Below are positions 1 to 6,560 of a stretch of 10,953 bases of DNA, piece after piece. Both the position numbers and the translations under genes were made by a program. Numbering within the stretch: position 1 is the first letter of the stretch; each line of letters starts with the position of its first letter. The notes below the pieces were generated by a model. The model saw nothing but the letters and a program-made list of their open reading frames with translations. It did not search any database and was not told the DNA's origin. Source of the stretch: Bacillota bacterium (GTDB lineage Bacteria; Bacillota; Clostridia; Tissierellales; Gottschalkiaceae); NCBI GenBank assembly GCA_023420895.1, contig JAEZUY010000032.1:1-10953 (forward strand), written 5' to 3'.

Positions 1-182
1 TTTATGCAAGACACGGTCTTACATTCAAAAATTCAGAAAATAAAGACTTTTTTGAGTCTAAAAACTGGTATGATCCAGATTCAAGCTTAAACAGCGGAAA
101 ACAAATTGATGAAATGCTTTCTGATGAAGAAAAATACAATGTAAATGCTCTGTATGATATAAAAGAAGCTTTAGAAAAATAG
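1..182 (+). CDS. YARHG-domain protein, 3' end only
   Basis: The gene is cut by the left edge. The readable frame starts at base 3 and gives 59 residues before a TAG at 180-182. The fragment opens with YARHGLTFKN, then DFFESKNWYDP, and ends in an acidic, lysine-rich tail (DEEKYNVNALYDIKEALEK). That order (YARHG, a Phe/Trp-rich stretch, WYxP, and a Glu/Asn segment near the end) is the signature of the YARHG domain. This small domain is usually found at the C-terminus of secreted or membrane-anchored bacterial proteins and has no assigned biochemical function. Everything N-terminal is outside the window, so the signal peptide, any lipobox and partner domains cannot be judged. A terminator follows 9 bases after the stop, so this gene ends its transcript and is separate from the SLH gene downstream. 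Confidence 0.85.
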   Translation, partial: YARHGLTFKNSENKDFFESKNWYDPDSSLNSGKQIDEMLSDEEKYNVNALYDIKEALEK

Positions 183-190
183 TAAAAAAA

Positions 191-214
191 GCGCTGAATA
201 TTCAGCGCTTTTTT
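191..214 (+). terminator. Intrinsic terminator of the YARHG gene
   Basis: GCGCTGAATATTCAGCGC (191-208) is a perfect 18-base palindrome that folds as a 7-bp GC-rich stem with a 4-nt ATAT loop. It is followed directly by a run of six T. It lies 9 bases after the stop of the YARHG gene. An A-run upstream (184-190) also gives it terminator character on the opposite strand. Confidence 0.9.
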
Positions 215-334
215 ATTATTAATTTAATCACATCTTTTCGGTCTGTCTATTCTGAATTTCAGATTCTGATACTTACATACTCAATCAGGGTATATATTAA
301 AGTAACAGACATATTAATTAAGGGGGAAAATAAA

Positions 335-1195
335 ATGAAACTCAATGAAATATTTAAAAAGTTACATAAAAGCAGCTTTAAAAAGAAAGCTGTTTCTCTG
401 GCGCTGGCCGCCGCTATGCTTATACCTGCAAGTTCAGCTTTTGCATTCAGCGATATAGACGGCCACTGGGCTTATCCTTATATATCCGAAGCTACAAGAG
501 AAGGACTTTTAGAGTCTCTTGCAGGTCCCAGCTTCTATCCCGACCAGATGCTTACTAGAGAGGAATGCGCCGGACTGATTTACAGTTTCATAGCAACTTA
601 TAACTATGGACCTATTGTAAATCCGCCGGACGGAATATCTCCATTCTGGGATGTTGCCGACTGGAGTCCTTTAAATACGAAACTTCAGTCTGTAAGAAAT
701 ATAGGATTTTTCTCTATCATGATGTCTCCAAGCCATTTCTATGAAGATGAAAATCTTCTCACGTTTAATCAGGCCGGAATTATAGACGGATATCCTGACG
801 GCTCATTCAGACCTTATGACAATGTTACGAGAGCTGAATTTGCCAAAATGCTCATGAGCACTCTCGATGCCGGAGGATATATTTCTCTCAGAATAGATCC
901 TGATTTAGGAGACCATATGGGCCACTGGGGAGAAACTTATCTTGCTAAAATGATGACTGAAGGGATTATGAACGGATACTGGCAGGAAGAAAGATATTCA
1001 GAATATCACCAGGCTATGATGCCTTATACTGTTCTGCTTCCTGACAACAATATAACCAGAGCTGAAGCTGTAAAAATGATTATGGCTGCAAGAGAGCTTC
1101 CGTTTGTAGGAATGGATTCTGAAAACGGAACGAGACCTGAGGGATACAATCCTTATCCTTTCTTAAGATACTTTGACGAAAACAGATATTTCTAA
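335..1195 (+). CDS. Secreted three-repeat SLH-domain surface protein
   Basis: A 286-aa protein predicted to be exported and held non-covalently to the cell wall by S-layer-homology repeats. Residues 1-37 are a Sec signal peptide: a Lys-rich n-region, the hydrophobic stretch AVSLALAAAMLIPA, and cleavage after SAFA. SLH 1 is about 38-86 (FSDIDGHWAYPYI then LTREECAGLI). SLH 2 is about 103-178 with a degenerate, enlarged first half and a clear second half (IIDGYPDGSFRPYDNVTRAE). SLH 3 is about 191-253 (GHWGETYLAKMMTEGIMNGY then NNITRAEAVKMI). Only about 30 residues follow, so there is no obvious effector domain. This suggests a minimal surface or S-layer-associated protein. The SD AAGGGGG (320-326) lies 8 nt before the ATG. 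No convincing promoter was found between 215 and 319; TATATT at 293-298 lacks a good -35. It is a paralogue of the SLH gene at 9651-10766. Confidence 0.9.
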   Translation: MKLNEIFKKLHKSSFKKKAVSLALAAAMLIPASSAFAFSDIDGHWAYPYISEATREGLLESLAGPSFYPDQMLTREECAGLIYSFIATYNYGPIVNPPDGISPFWDVADWSPLNTKLQSVRNIGFFSIMMSPSHFYEDENLLTFNQAGIIDGYPDGSFRPYDNVTRAEFAKMLMSTLDAGGYISLRIDPDLGDHMGHWGETYLAKMMTEGIMNGYWQEERYSEYHQAMMPYTVLLPDNNITRAEAVKMIMAARELPFVGMDSENGTRPEGYNPYPFLRYFDENRYF

Positions 1196-1206
1196 TATAA
1201 AAAAAT

Positions 1207-1250
1207 AAAACTCTGCAGAAAAACTTATAAAAGAAGTTCTGCAGAGTTTT
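1207..1250. terminator. Bidirectional terminator between SLH gene and sod
   Basis: A 14-bp perfect inverted repeat: AAAACTCTGCAGAA at 1207-1220 pairs with TTCTGCAGAGTTTT at 1237-1250 around a 16-nt loop. The plus strand has a T-run at the distal end. The minus strand has one too, because 1201-1210 is A-rich. It ends the SLH gene (12 bases after its stop) and can also end the sod transcript, whose stop is 58 bases away on the other strand. Confidence 0.85.
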
Positions 1251-1307
1251 TATTGGTTTATTTAATTTTAGTTGTTATCTCGGATATATCTTCTTTGAAA
1301 CTCATCT

Positions 1308-1907
1308 TTATTTGTTGAATCTCTCTTCAGCGACATCCCAGTTCACTACTTTCCACCATTCTTTGAGGTATTCTGCTCTTCTGTTCTGATATCTCAGATA
1401 GTAAGCATGCTCCCAGACATCGTTTCCTATTATAACTTCGTAACCGTCGCTTACAGGACTGTCCTGATTAGGGTTTGAAACAACTTCAATTTCTCCGTCT
1501 TTTTTAACAAGATTTACCCATCCGGAACCGAATCTTCCAGTTCCTCCTGCTTCAAACTCTTCTTTGAACTTTTCAAAAGATCCGTATTTATCTTCTATAG
1601 CTTTTTTAAGATTTCCTACAGGTTCTTTTGAACCTCCGGGAGTCATAGTTTCCCAGAAAAGCGTATGGTTATAATGTCCTCCTCCGTTATTTTTCACAGC
1701 AGTTCTTTTGTCTTCAGGTACAGAATCCAAGTTTTTCAGAAGCTCTTCAAGACTCTTTCCTTCGAGTTCTGTTCCTTCTACTGCTTTGTTCAGATTGTCG
1801 ACATAAGTCTGATGATGTTTTCCATGGTGAATTTTCATTGTCATTTCATCGATTACCTCTTCAAGAGCATCGTAATCGTACGGCAATGGATCTAATTTAA
1901 AAGCCAT
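1308..1907 (-). CDS. sodA: Superoxide dismutase, Mn-type (Fe/Mn family)
   Basis: Cytoplasmic enzyme that converts superoxide to oxygen and hydrogen peroxide. The 199-aa product is full length for the family and has no signal peptide. Metal ligands by family alignment are His27 (IHHGKHHQTY), His81 (GGGHYNHTLFW), and Asp163 and His167 (DVWEHAYYLRYQNRR). GGGHxNH and the second-sphere Gln148 in NQDSP are Mn-type features; Fe-type enzymes usually carry AAQxxNH and take the Gln from a different position. Cambialistic metal use cannot be excluded. The frame stays open 5 codons upstream, but the start chosen is ATG 1907, since GAGGAGG lies 6 nt before it; the longer start would overlap that site. The gene lies 86 bases downstream of the ECF ATPase gene with no hairpin between, so readthrough is possible. 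It also has its own TATAAT and a Fur-like site, suggesting iron-linked control as known for E. coli sodA. Confidence 0.95.
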   Translation of the reverse strand: MAFKLDPLPYDYDALEEVIDEMTMKIHHGKHHQTYVDNLNKAVEGTELEGKSLEELLKNLDSVPEDKRTAVKNNGGGHYNHTLFWETMTPGGSKEPVGNLKKAIEDKYGSFEKFKEEFEAGGTGRFGSGWVNLVKKDGEIEVVSNPNQDSPVSDGYEVIIGNDVWEHAYYLRYQNRRAEYLKEWWKVVNWDVAEERFNK

Positions 1908-1913
1908 GTCAAT

Positions 1914-1920
1914 CCTCCTC
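1914..1920 (-). promoter_or_regulatory. Ribosome binding site fixing the sod start
   Basis: On the minus strand GAGGAGG lies 6 nt before ATG 1907. This near-perfect anti-SD match sets the start at MAFKLDPLPY rather than the upstream in-frame codon. Confidence 0.85.
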
Positions 1921-1922
1921 AT

Positions 1923-1937
1923 TGATAATGATTTTAA
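1923..1937. promoter_or_regulatory. Fur-like box in the sod leader
   Basis: TGATAATGATTTTAA matches 12 of 14 informative positions of the 7-1-7 Fur box TGATAATnATTATCA. It lies between the predicted sod -10 element and the ribosome binding site, roughly +5 to +19, where a bound repressor would block transcription. The region is AT-rich, so a chance match is possible. PerR and Zur sites look similar. Confidence 0.4.
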
Positions 1938-1948
1938 TTTCTATTATT

Positions 1949-1977
1949 ATTATACCCATTTTGAGAACTAGTTAACA
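1949..1977 (-). promoter_or_regulatory. Possible sod promoter
   Basis: The minus strand carries a perfect TATAAT at 1954-1949. Upstream, TTAACT is a 4/6 match to TTGACA but at a short 15-bp spacing; at 17 bp the hexamer is TGTTAA, which is poor. The -10 is convincing and the -35 is not. The promoter may need an activator, or sod may rely partly on readthrough. Confidence 0.4.
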
Positions 1978-1993
1978 TTATTTTTTGCTTTTT

Positions 1994-3469
1994 TTAACAA
2001 TTTGAGTGAAGAAATCCCATTATTTCTTTCTCATTGCCTTTAACATCTATTTTCCTGTATCCTTCTTTATTAATCATCAGAACGGTATTGCACGTTTTAA
2101 ACAGAAGTTCTGAATCATGAGTTATCAGTATTATCGGTGTATTCTCAGATTTTTCTGCAATAAGCTCCGCTGACAGATTCATTCTTTTATAATCGAGTCC
2201 TGAACTCGGTTCATCTAAAATCAGAAATCTTCTGTCTGAAAGAAAGGCTGTCACAAGAACGAGTCTCTGCTTTTCTCCTGTTGAAAGCTCCTGCGGATGC
2301 TCTTTTCTCTTTTCCCATAAATCCGCCCTTCTTAAATATTCTTTAGCTCTTTTCAGATACTCTTCGTCAGCCATTCTTTCTTTAGGTATTATCTCATGCT
2401 CAACTGTATGAGCGAATAGCTGAGAATCCGGGTCCTGAAGAACGAAATAGCAGCTCTTGAGTCTTCCTTTTTTATTTCCTGCATATCCGGTTTCTCCTTT
2501 AGGAAGTTTTATAAGGCCGCAGAGTTCTCTTGCAAGAGTCGTCTTTCCTATTCCGTTAGTCCCTATAACTCCCATGCATTCTCCTTCCTGAACTGAAAAT
2601 GTAAGCTCCGGAATCAGCATTTTCTTTCCTGCTTTAACCGATATTCCTTTAACATTTATTGAGTCTGGTTTCCTTTTCTTTATATCTATTTCCGAAAGAT
2701 TGGGTTTCTCCCCTTTCAGATTCTTTTCATCCAGACATCTCAGACTGTTTTCTTTCCTTATCTCTTCATTGATTTCAGAGGATTTATATATATTTCCGAT
2801 TGTACAGTCTTTCATATATACAAGTCTGTCAAAAATATCTTTGAGATAATAAAGCCTGTGGTCCACTACTATTACAGTCTTTCCGTTTTCTTTAAGTTCT
2901 TTAAGAACTTTTCTGAGTTCATTTATAGAGAAATAGTCCAGACTTGCCGAAGGCTCGTCCAGAAGTATTATATCCGTATCATATACTAGAGATGACGCTA
3001 TCGCCACTTTCTGTCTCTGACCTCCGGAAAGTTCAAAAACAGAACGTTCTTTTAATTTCTCTATTCCCATATTTTTCATAGATTCATGAACTTTTCTTTT
3101 GAGTGTTTCTCTTTCCATCCCGAGATTTTCTCCAACTAAAGCAACTTCATCTTCAGCTATTGTTGAGAAAAACTGATCTTTCGGATTCTGAAATACATTT
3201 CCTATATACTTTGCAAGTTCACCTTTTTCATAGTCTATTATGCTCTTTCCATAGAGCCTGACATCGCCTTTCAGCTTTCCTTCATAGAAATCTGGAATCA
3301 GCCCGTTCAGTATTCTTAAAAGAGTGGTCTTTCCGCATCCTGAAAGTCCTGTTATAAGTATGAACTCTCCTTTCTCTATCTGAAGATTTATATCTTTAAG
3401 CTGCGGAGTCTCTCCATACGAAAATTCCTCAACTCTTATATCGAATATTACATTTTTATCTTTTTCCAT
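1994..3469 (-). CDS. ECF transporter ATPase, two fused NBDs
   Basis: A 491-aa protein holding both ATPase halves of an energy-coupling-factor (group II ABC) transporter in one chain, where many ECF systems use two separate proteins. NBD1: Walker A GLSGCGKTT (41-49), Q-loop VFQNPKDQF (92-100), signature LSGGQRQK (147-154), Walker B IILLDE (167-172), switch His204. A charged linker covers about 225-270. NBD2: Walker A GTNGIGKTT (303-311), Q-loop LQDPDSQLF (344-352), signature LSTGEKQR (395-402), Walker B FLILDE (415-420), His451. Both Q-loops carry the P-x-x-Q pattern usual for ECF ATPases, and both NBDs keep the Walker B glutamate, so both sites look competent. It would power the T and S components encoded just upstream. 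The start is ATG 3469, with GGGGGTG 5 nt before it. The 5' end overlaps the T gene by 22 nt, which suggests translational coupling. The longer frame to 3523 would add 18 residues with no support. Confidence 0.9.
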   Translation of the reverse strand: MEKDKNVIFDIRVEEFSYGETPQLKDINLQIEKGEFILITGLSGCGKTTLLRILNGLIPDFYEGKLKGDVRLYGKSIIDYEKGELAKYIGNVFQNPKDQFFSTIAEDEVALVGENLGMERETLKRKVHESMKNMGIEKLKERSVFELSGGQRQKVAIASSLVYDTDIILLDEPSASLDYFSINELRKVLKELKENGKTVIVVDHRLYYLKDIFDRLVYMKDCTIGNIYKSSEINEEIRKENSLRCLDEKNLKGEKPNLSEIDIKKRKPDSINVKGISVKAGKKMLIPELTFSVQEGECMGVIGTNGIGKTTLARELCGLIKLPKGETGYAGNKKGRLKSCYFVLQDPDSQLFAHTVEHEIIPKERMADEEYLKRAKEYLRRADLWEKRKEHPQELSTGEKQRLVLVTAFLSDRRFLILDEPSSGLDYKRMNLSAELIAEKSENTPIILITHDSELLFKTCNTVLMINKEGYRKIDVKGNEKEIMGFLHSNC

Positions 3470-4149
3470 ATGGACACCCCCGCAACTGCAATGCTTAAAA
3501 CTATAAGAAAGAAATCTGTCCATCTGTAGCTTATAGGTCTGTAACTAGTTTTTTTACACGGATATTCTATGCCTTTAGTCAGAATAGAGCATGTCAGTGT
3601 ATCACTGACTGCAAGACCCTTGAACAGCATTGGAACTATGAATACTTCAAATGTTCTTACCGGATGAATTACGCTTATTCCGTATCCTCTTATCTTTGCG
3701 CCTTCTCCAATCTCCTTCAGTCTGTGTTTGAATTCGGGATAAAATCTGAAGAAAACCGCTATAGCAACTGTTATATTCTGAGGAAGACCCGCTTTTCTAA
3801 AAGCAGTCATGAGTTCTGATGATGAAAAGCTTGTGATAGCTCCGACAAGTATGAGTATCGGCGCCAGCTTTAAAATCATAACGGCCATAGTGAACATCGC
3901 TCCGCCCCAGTGAGTGAGCCTCACATTCTGATTTACAGCATAAACGAGTATATAGAATATAATATATCCCGGTATGATTTTTACTGCTTTTCTTCTGTCT
4001 ATGAACAATATTACCAGGAACGACAGCCCCAGCATAGCCATATATTCTGCTCTTTCTCCCGTTATTGAGATTAGAGTAAACAGAAACATCATTATCACTA
4101 TGCTCACAGGATTCAGAAAATATTTTCTGTCCTTAAGAAAAGATTCCAT
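3448..4149 (-). CDS. ECF transporter transmembrane component EcfT (CbiQ family)
   Basis: A 233-aa membrane protein that couples ATP hydrolysis to movement of the substrate-binding S component. It has hydrophobic segments at about 15-30, 39-58, 60-73, 83-107, 124-137, 170-185 and 211-226. The cytoplasmic region contains the two short coupling motifs of the family: GAKIRGYG (150-157, x-R-G type) and ILTKGIEYP (189-197), where TKG replaces the usual ARG. RFYPEFKHRLKEI (135-147) is also typical of CbiQ proteins. The ATG follows the S gene's TAG directly, with no gap, and the only upstream SD is a weak AAAGGA about 12 nt away, so translation probably depends on coupling with the S gene. Its 3' end overlaps the ATPase gene by 22 nt. 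The family assignment is firm. The substrate is set by the S component. Confidence 0.88.
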   Translation of the reverse strand: MESFLKDRKYFLNPVSIVIMMFLFTLISITGERAEYMAMLGLSFLVILFIDRRKAVKIIPGYIIFYILVYAVNQNVRLTHWGGAMFTMAVMILKLAPILILVGAITSFSSSELMTAFRKAGLPQNITVAIAVFFRFYPEFKHRLKEIGEGAKIRGYGISVIHPVRTFEVFIVPMLFKGLAVSDTLTCSILTKGIEYPCKKTSYRPISYRWTDFFLIVLSIAVAGVSIWKKIKM

Positions 4150-4749
4150 CTAGTTCAGTATTCCTTTGTTTGAACTGTTTTTAGCAAAGAATTTATTGTA
4201 TATATATCTTCCAAAGAATACTCCAAGCACAGAGAAAATAAGCTGAAATACTATTATAAGTGTTATACCTTTAGCATTTGCCATCATATCATACATCTGC
4301 TGTGCAGCTTCCTGCGTGAACATTTCAGGAAATTGTGCAACTATTCCGTTTACTCCTAGAACGAGTATGAATATGACTCCATGAAGAGCGTGTATCATTT
4401 CTCCAGCTATAAATGCAGGAGCCAGTCTTTTGTTATCGTCGTAATTTTCTTTTTTCCCTATTATAAGTTCAGAAACTATACCTGCCGCAAGCAGAATCAG
4501 AATCATAGGCCAGAATCCCATTATTGTGTAAACTATCCCGTTAATCAGATAGTAAAGAAGACTTGTTCCTCTTTTTCTCACCTTTCTGCACATTACAAAA
4601 TATACTGGAGCTGTAAGAAGAGAACCTACAGCATTCTGCATATACGCCATATATACACCTGATACGGAAGAAAGCGCTCCTCCTATCATCATAAGTATGA
4701 ATCCTATTACTGAAAAAATCGTTATTTTAACTATATCCTTCAGCTGCAT
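4150..4749 (-). CDS. ECF S component, MptD/Trep_Strep-like
   Basis: A 199-aa integral membrane protein predicted to bind the substrate for the ECF transporter. Hydrophobic segments lie at about 8-32, 36-53, 62-88 (YYLINGIVYTIMGFWPM), 110-132 and 161-180. The layout KDIVKITIFSV, then AVGSLLTAPVYFVMCRKVRKRG, a MGFWPM segment, SELIIGK and a late LGVFFGRYI matches my memory of the MptD/Trep_Strep family (TIGR02185), whose substrate is not settled. It sits directly before the T and A genes, as expected for a dedicated ECF set. The start is ATG 4749, because AAAGGAG at 4764-4758 is 8 nt upstream; the in-frame GTG at 4758 overlaps that SD. An 83-nt gap without a hairpin separates it from the ABC genes upstream, so one operon is likely. 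A quite different S-component subfamily remains possible. Confidence 0.75.
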   Translation of the reverse strand: MQLKDIVKITIFSVIGFILMMIGGALSSVSGVYMAYMQNAVGSLLTAPVYFVMCRKVRKRGTSLLYYLINGIVYTIMGFWPMILILLAAGIVSELIIGKKENYDDNKRLAPAFIAGEMIHALHGVIFILVLGVNGIVAQFPEMFTQEAAQQMYDMMANAKGITLIIVFQLIFSVLGVFFGRYIYNKFFAKNSSNKGILN

Positions 4750-4757
4750 TTCATTCA

Positions 4758-4764
4758 CTCCTTT
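4758..4764 (-). promoter_or_regulatory. Ribosome binding site fixing the S-component start
   Basis: On the minus strand AAAGGAG ends 8 nt before ATG 4749. The alternative GTG at 4758 begins on the last base of this SD, so it cannot be the start used. This shortens the protein by three residues, to MQLKDIV. Confidence 0.75.
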
Positions 4765-4832
4765 ATTTTTTTATTTTATTTTAGTTTTGTTTTAAATCTT
4801 TAAAGTCTGTTCCATCTTCATAATGCAATACT

Positions 4833-6560
4833 TTATTCATCTTTCTGAGTTTTCCAGAGCTTATAAAATAGACCTTTTTTCTCTATAAGCTCTTCTGCTG
4901 TTCCGCATTCAGACACTCTTCCTTCATCCAGAACGACTATTTTGTCGGCTCTTTCGACAGTTCTGAGTCTGTGCGCTATTATGACTACAGTCTTGTTTTT
5001 TATAAGGCTTGAAAGCGCCTTCTGAATTGCTGTTTCACTCGATGCATCTATGCTCGCTGTAGATTCATCCAGAAATATTATAGGTGAATCCTTGAGAACG
5101 GCTCTTGCAATTGATATCCTCTGTCTTTCTCCTCCTGAAAGAAGCGCTCCGTTTTCTCCTATCATGGTGTTATATCCGTCAGGAAGTTTTTTTACGAAGC
5201 TGTCGACCTGGGCTATTTCTGCTGCTCTTATAACCTCTTCATCAGTTGCATCTTTCTTTCCTATCCTTATATTTTCCATTATCGTATTGTTAAAAAGAAT
5301 TACTTCCTGAAAAACCATAGAATAGTATCTAAGGAGAGATTCAGGATCTGCTTTCTTTATGTCTTTTCCTCCGAGCTTTATCTTTCCAGACTCGACATCC
5401 CAGAATCTGAGCATAAGCTTTGCAAGCGTGCTCTTTCCGCATCCTGACGGTCCTACCAGCGCCGTAGTCTGTCCCTGTTCTGCTGTAAAGCTCACTCCGT
5501 CTATAACTTTTTTATCTTCATCATATCTGAACGATATATTTTCAACTTCTATATTGAAACTGTCCACTTCTATATCTTCTCCAGTCATAATCTCATCACT
5601 CTGAAGAATATCTTTCATTCTTTCTACCGGTATCTGAATAAGTATGAATTCGATGATATAAGAAAGACATGAATCCATAGGAAGATATATTGTAGCTGAA
5701 GCTATTATAAGAGTTATATACTGAGCGAATTTAATATTTCCTCCGCTGTATTCAAAGAATCCGGCAATAGCCGCAGTCATAAGTCCCAGTCTCATAAATG
5801 AAGACAGCGGTCCAAGCAGAAACGGTATAAATATTTCTGCTTTCAGATGCGTGTTTTCTTCTTCATCAAGAGATTTTTCAAATTCTTTAAGAGTTTTTTC
5901 AGTCCTCTGATAAGCTTTAATATGAAGAATATTCTCCAGCGTTTCCTGAATTCTCTCTGTAACTTCCAGTTTCTTGTCAGAATGTTTTTTATCCGCCGCA
6001 TACTTCTTATTTTCCATTATTTTTATAATAAGAAGAGCTATAGGAAAAGGCCATATTAAAGCAAGCGCTATCTTGGGGCTCATAAATGCTATGCCTGCAG
6101 TTATGAATATAATCGATATAACTGTTCCGTAAAACTGCGGAACGGCGTGAGAATAAGCGTGCTCCATACTCTCCATATCTCTCATTATCGTTGTGGTGAG
6201 GTCTGATAAATCTCTTTTTGAAAAGAATGAAATCGGCATTTTTCTCATTCTGTCCGATATATCTATCCTCTTTTTGGCAGTTTCATTATAAGTATTCGTA
6301 TACACACTGTCATACTGAACAGTATTCACTATATATATAAGAATCAGAACTGCCGCGCCGAGAATTATATACTTGGGAATAGAATAGGCATCCTGATCTT
6401 TGTAGAAAAATATATTCGCTGTATCGTTCAGAAACATATAAATCAGCCAGATAGGCATCATGAAACTTATATTCAGGGCTGCACTGAACACTATTCCTTT
6501 AATCATTTTTCCTGCTCCGGTATCCGAAAGAAGGAATTTATTCTTTAAATAGTTAATCAT
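4833..6560 (-). CDS. ABC half-transporter, TMD-NBD fusion (IrtB/YbtQ-like candidate)
   Basis: A 575-aa type IV-fold ABC protein that should pair with the product of the gene just upstream. The N-terminal membrane domain (about 1-310) has hydrophobic segments near 20-44, 62-80, 142-160, 163-180, 245-270 and 278-296. The nucleotide-binding domain (about 335-575) has Walker A GPSGCGKST (370-378), Q-loop Gln418, signature LSGGERQR (474-481), Walker B IIFLDE (494-499), D-loop ASID (502-505) and switch His530, all intact. The start is ATG 6560 (MINYLKNKF), since GGAGGG lies 6 nt before it. The ATG overlaps the end of the upstream ABC gene by 8 nt, the coupling expected for heterodimer partners. The pairing with an AraC regulator points to the IrtAB/YbtPQ group, which imports ferric siderophores despite an exporter fold. 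Sequence alone cannot separate this from drug or peptide export. Confidence 0.85.
   Translation of the reverse strand: MINYLKNKFLLSDTGAGKMIKGIVFSAALNISFMMPIWLIYMFLNDTANIFFYKDQDAYSIPKYIILGAAVLILIYIVNTVQYDSVYTNTYNETAKKRIDISDRMRKMPISFFSKRDLSDLTTTIMRDMESMEHAYSHAVPQFYGTVISIIFITAGIAFMSPKIALALIWPFPIALLIIKIMENKKYAADKKHSDKKLEVTERIQETLENILHIKAYQRTEKTLKEFEKSLDEEENTHLKAEIFIPFLLGPLSSFMRLGLMTAAIAGFFEYSGGNIKFAQYITLIIASATIYLPMDSCLSYIIEFILIQIPVERMKDILQSDEIMTGEDIEVDSFNIEVENISFRYDEDKKVIDGVSFTAEQGQTTALVGPSGCGKSTLAKLMLRFWDVESGKIKLGGKDIKKADPESLLRYYSMVFQEVILFNNTIMENIRIGKKDATDEEVIRAAEIAQVDSFVKKLPDGYNTMIGENGALLSGGERQRISIARAVLKDSPIIFLDESTASIDASSETAIQKALSSLIKNKTVVIIAHRLRTVERADKIVVLDEGRVSECGTAEELIEKKGLFYKLWKTQKDE

Noticed and set aside
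251..263. TCTGAATTTCAGA inverted repeat upstream of the first SLH gene
   Set aside because: The arms are only six bases around a single T, too short to stand out in this composition; no promoter or regulator context supports it.
183..334. Riboswitch or attenuator before the first SLH gene
   Set aside because: Apart from the terminator of the upstream gene there is no conserved aptamer-like fold or second hairpin, only ordinary AT-rich leader.
1665..1895. 76-codon plus-strand frame
   Set aside because: It is antisense to sod, Phe/Ser-rich and unlike a real protein; sod is unambiguous on the other strand.
1994..3469. Cobalt/nickel (CbiO) specificity for the ECF ATPase
   Set aside because: The ATPase and CbiQ-like permease are generic ECF parts. 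There is no CbiM/CbiN or NikM-like protein with a His-rich N-terminus; the S component is of another type.
4750..4832. Possible terminator or small gene in the 83-nt gap between the second ABC gene and the S component
   Set aside because: No hairpin with a T-run is visible, and the only short frame is 9 codons. It looks like an AT-rich spacer within the operon.
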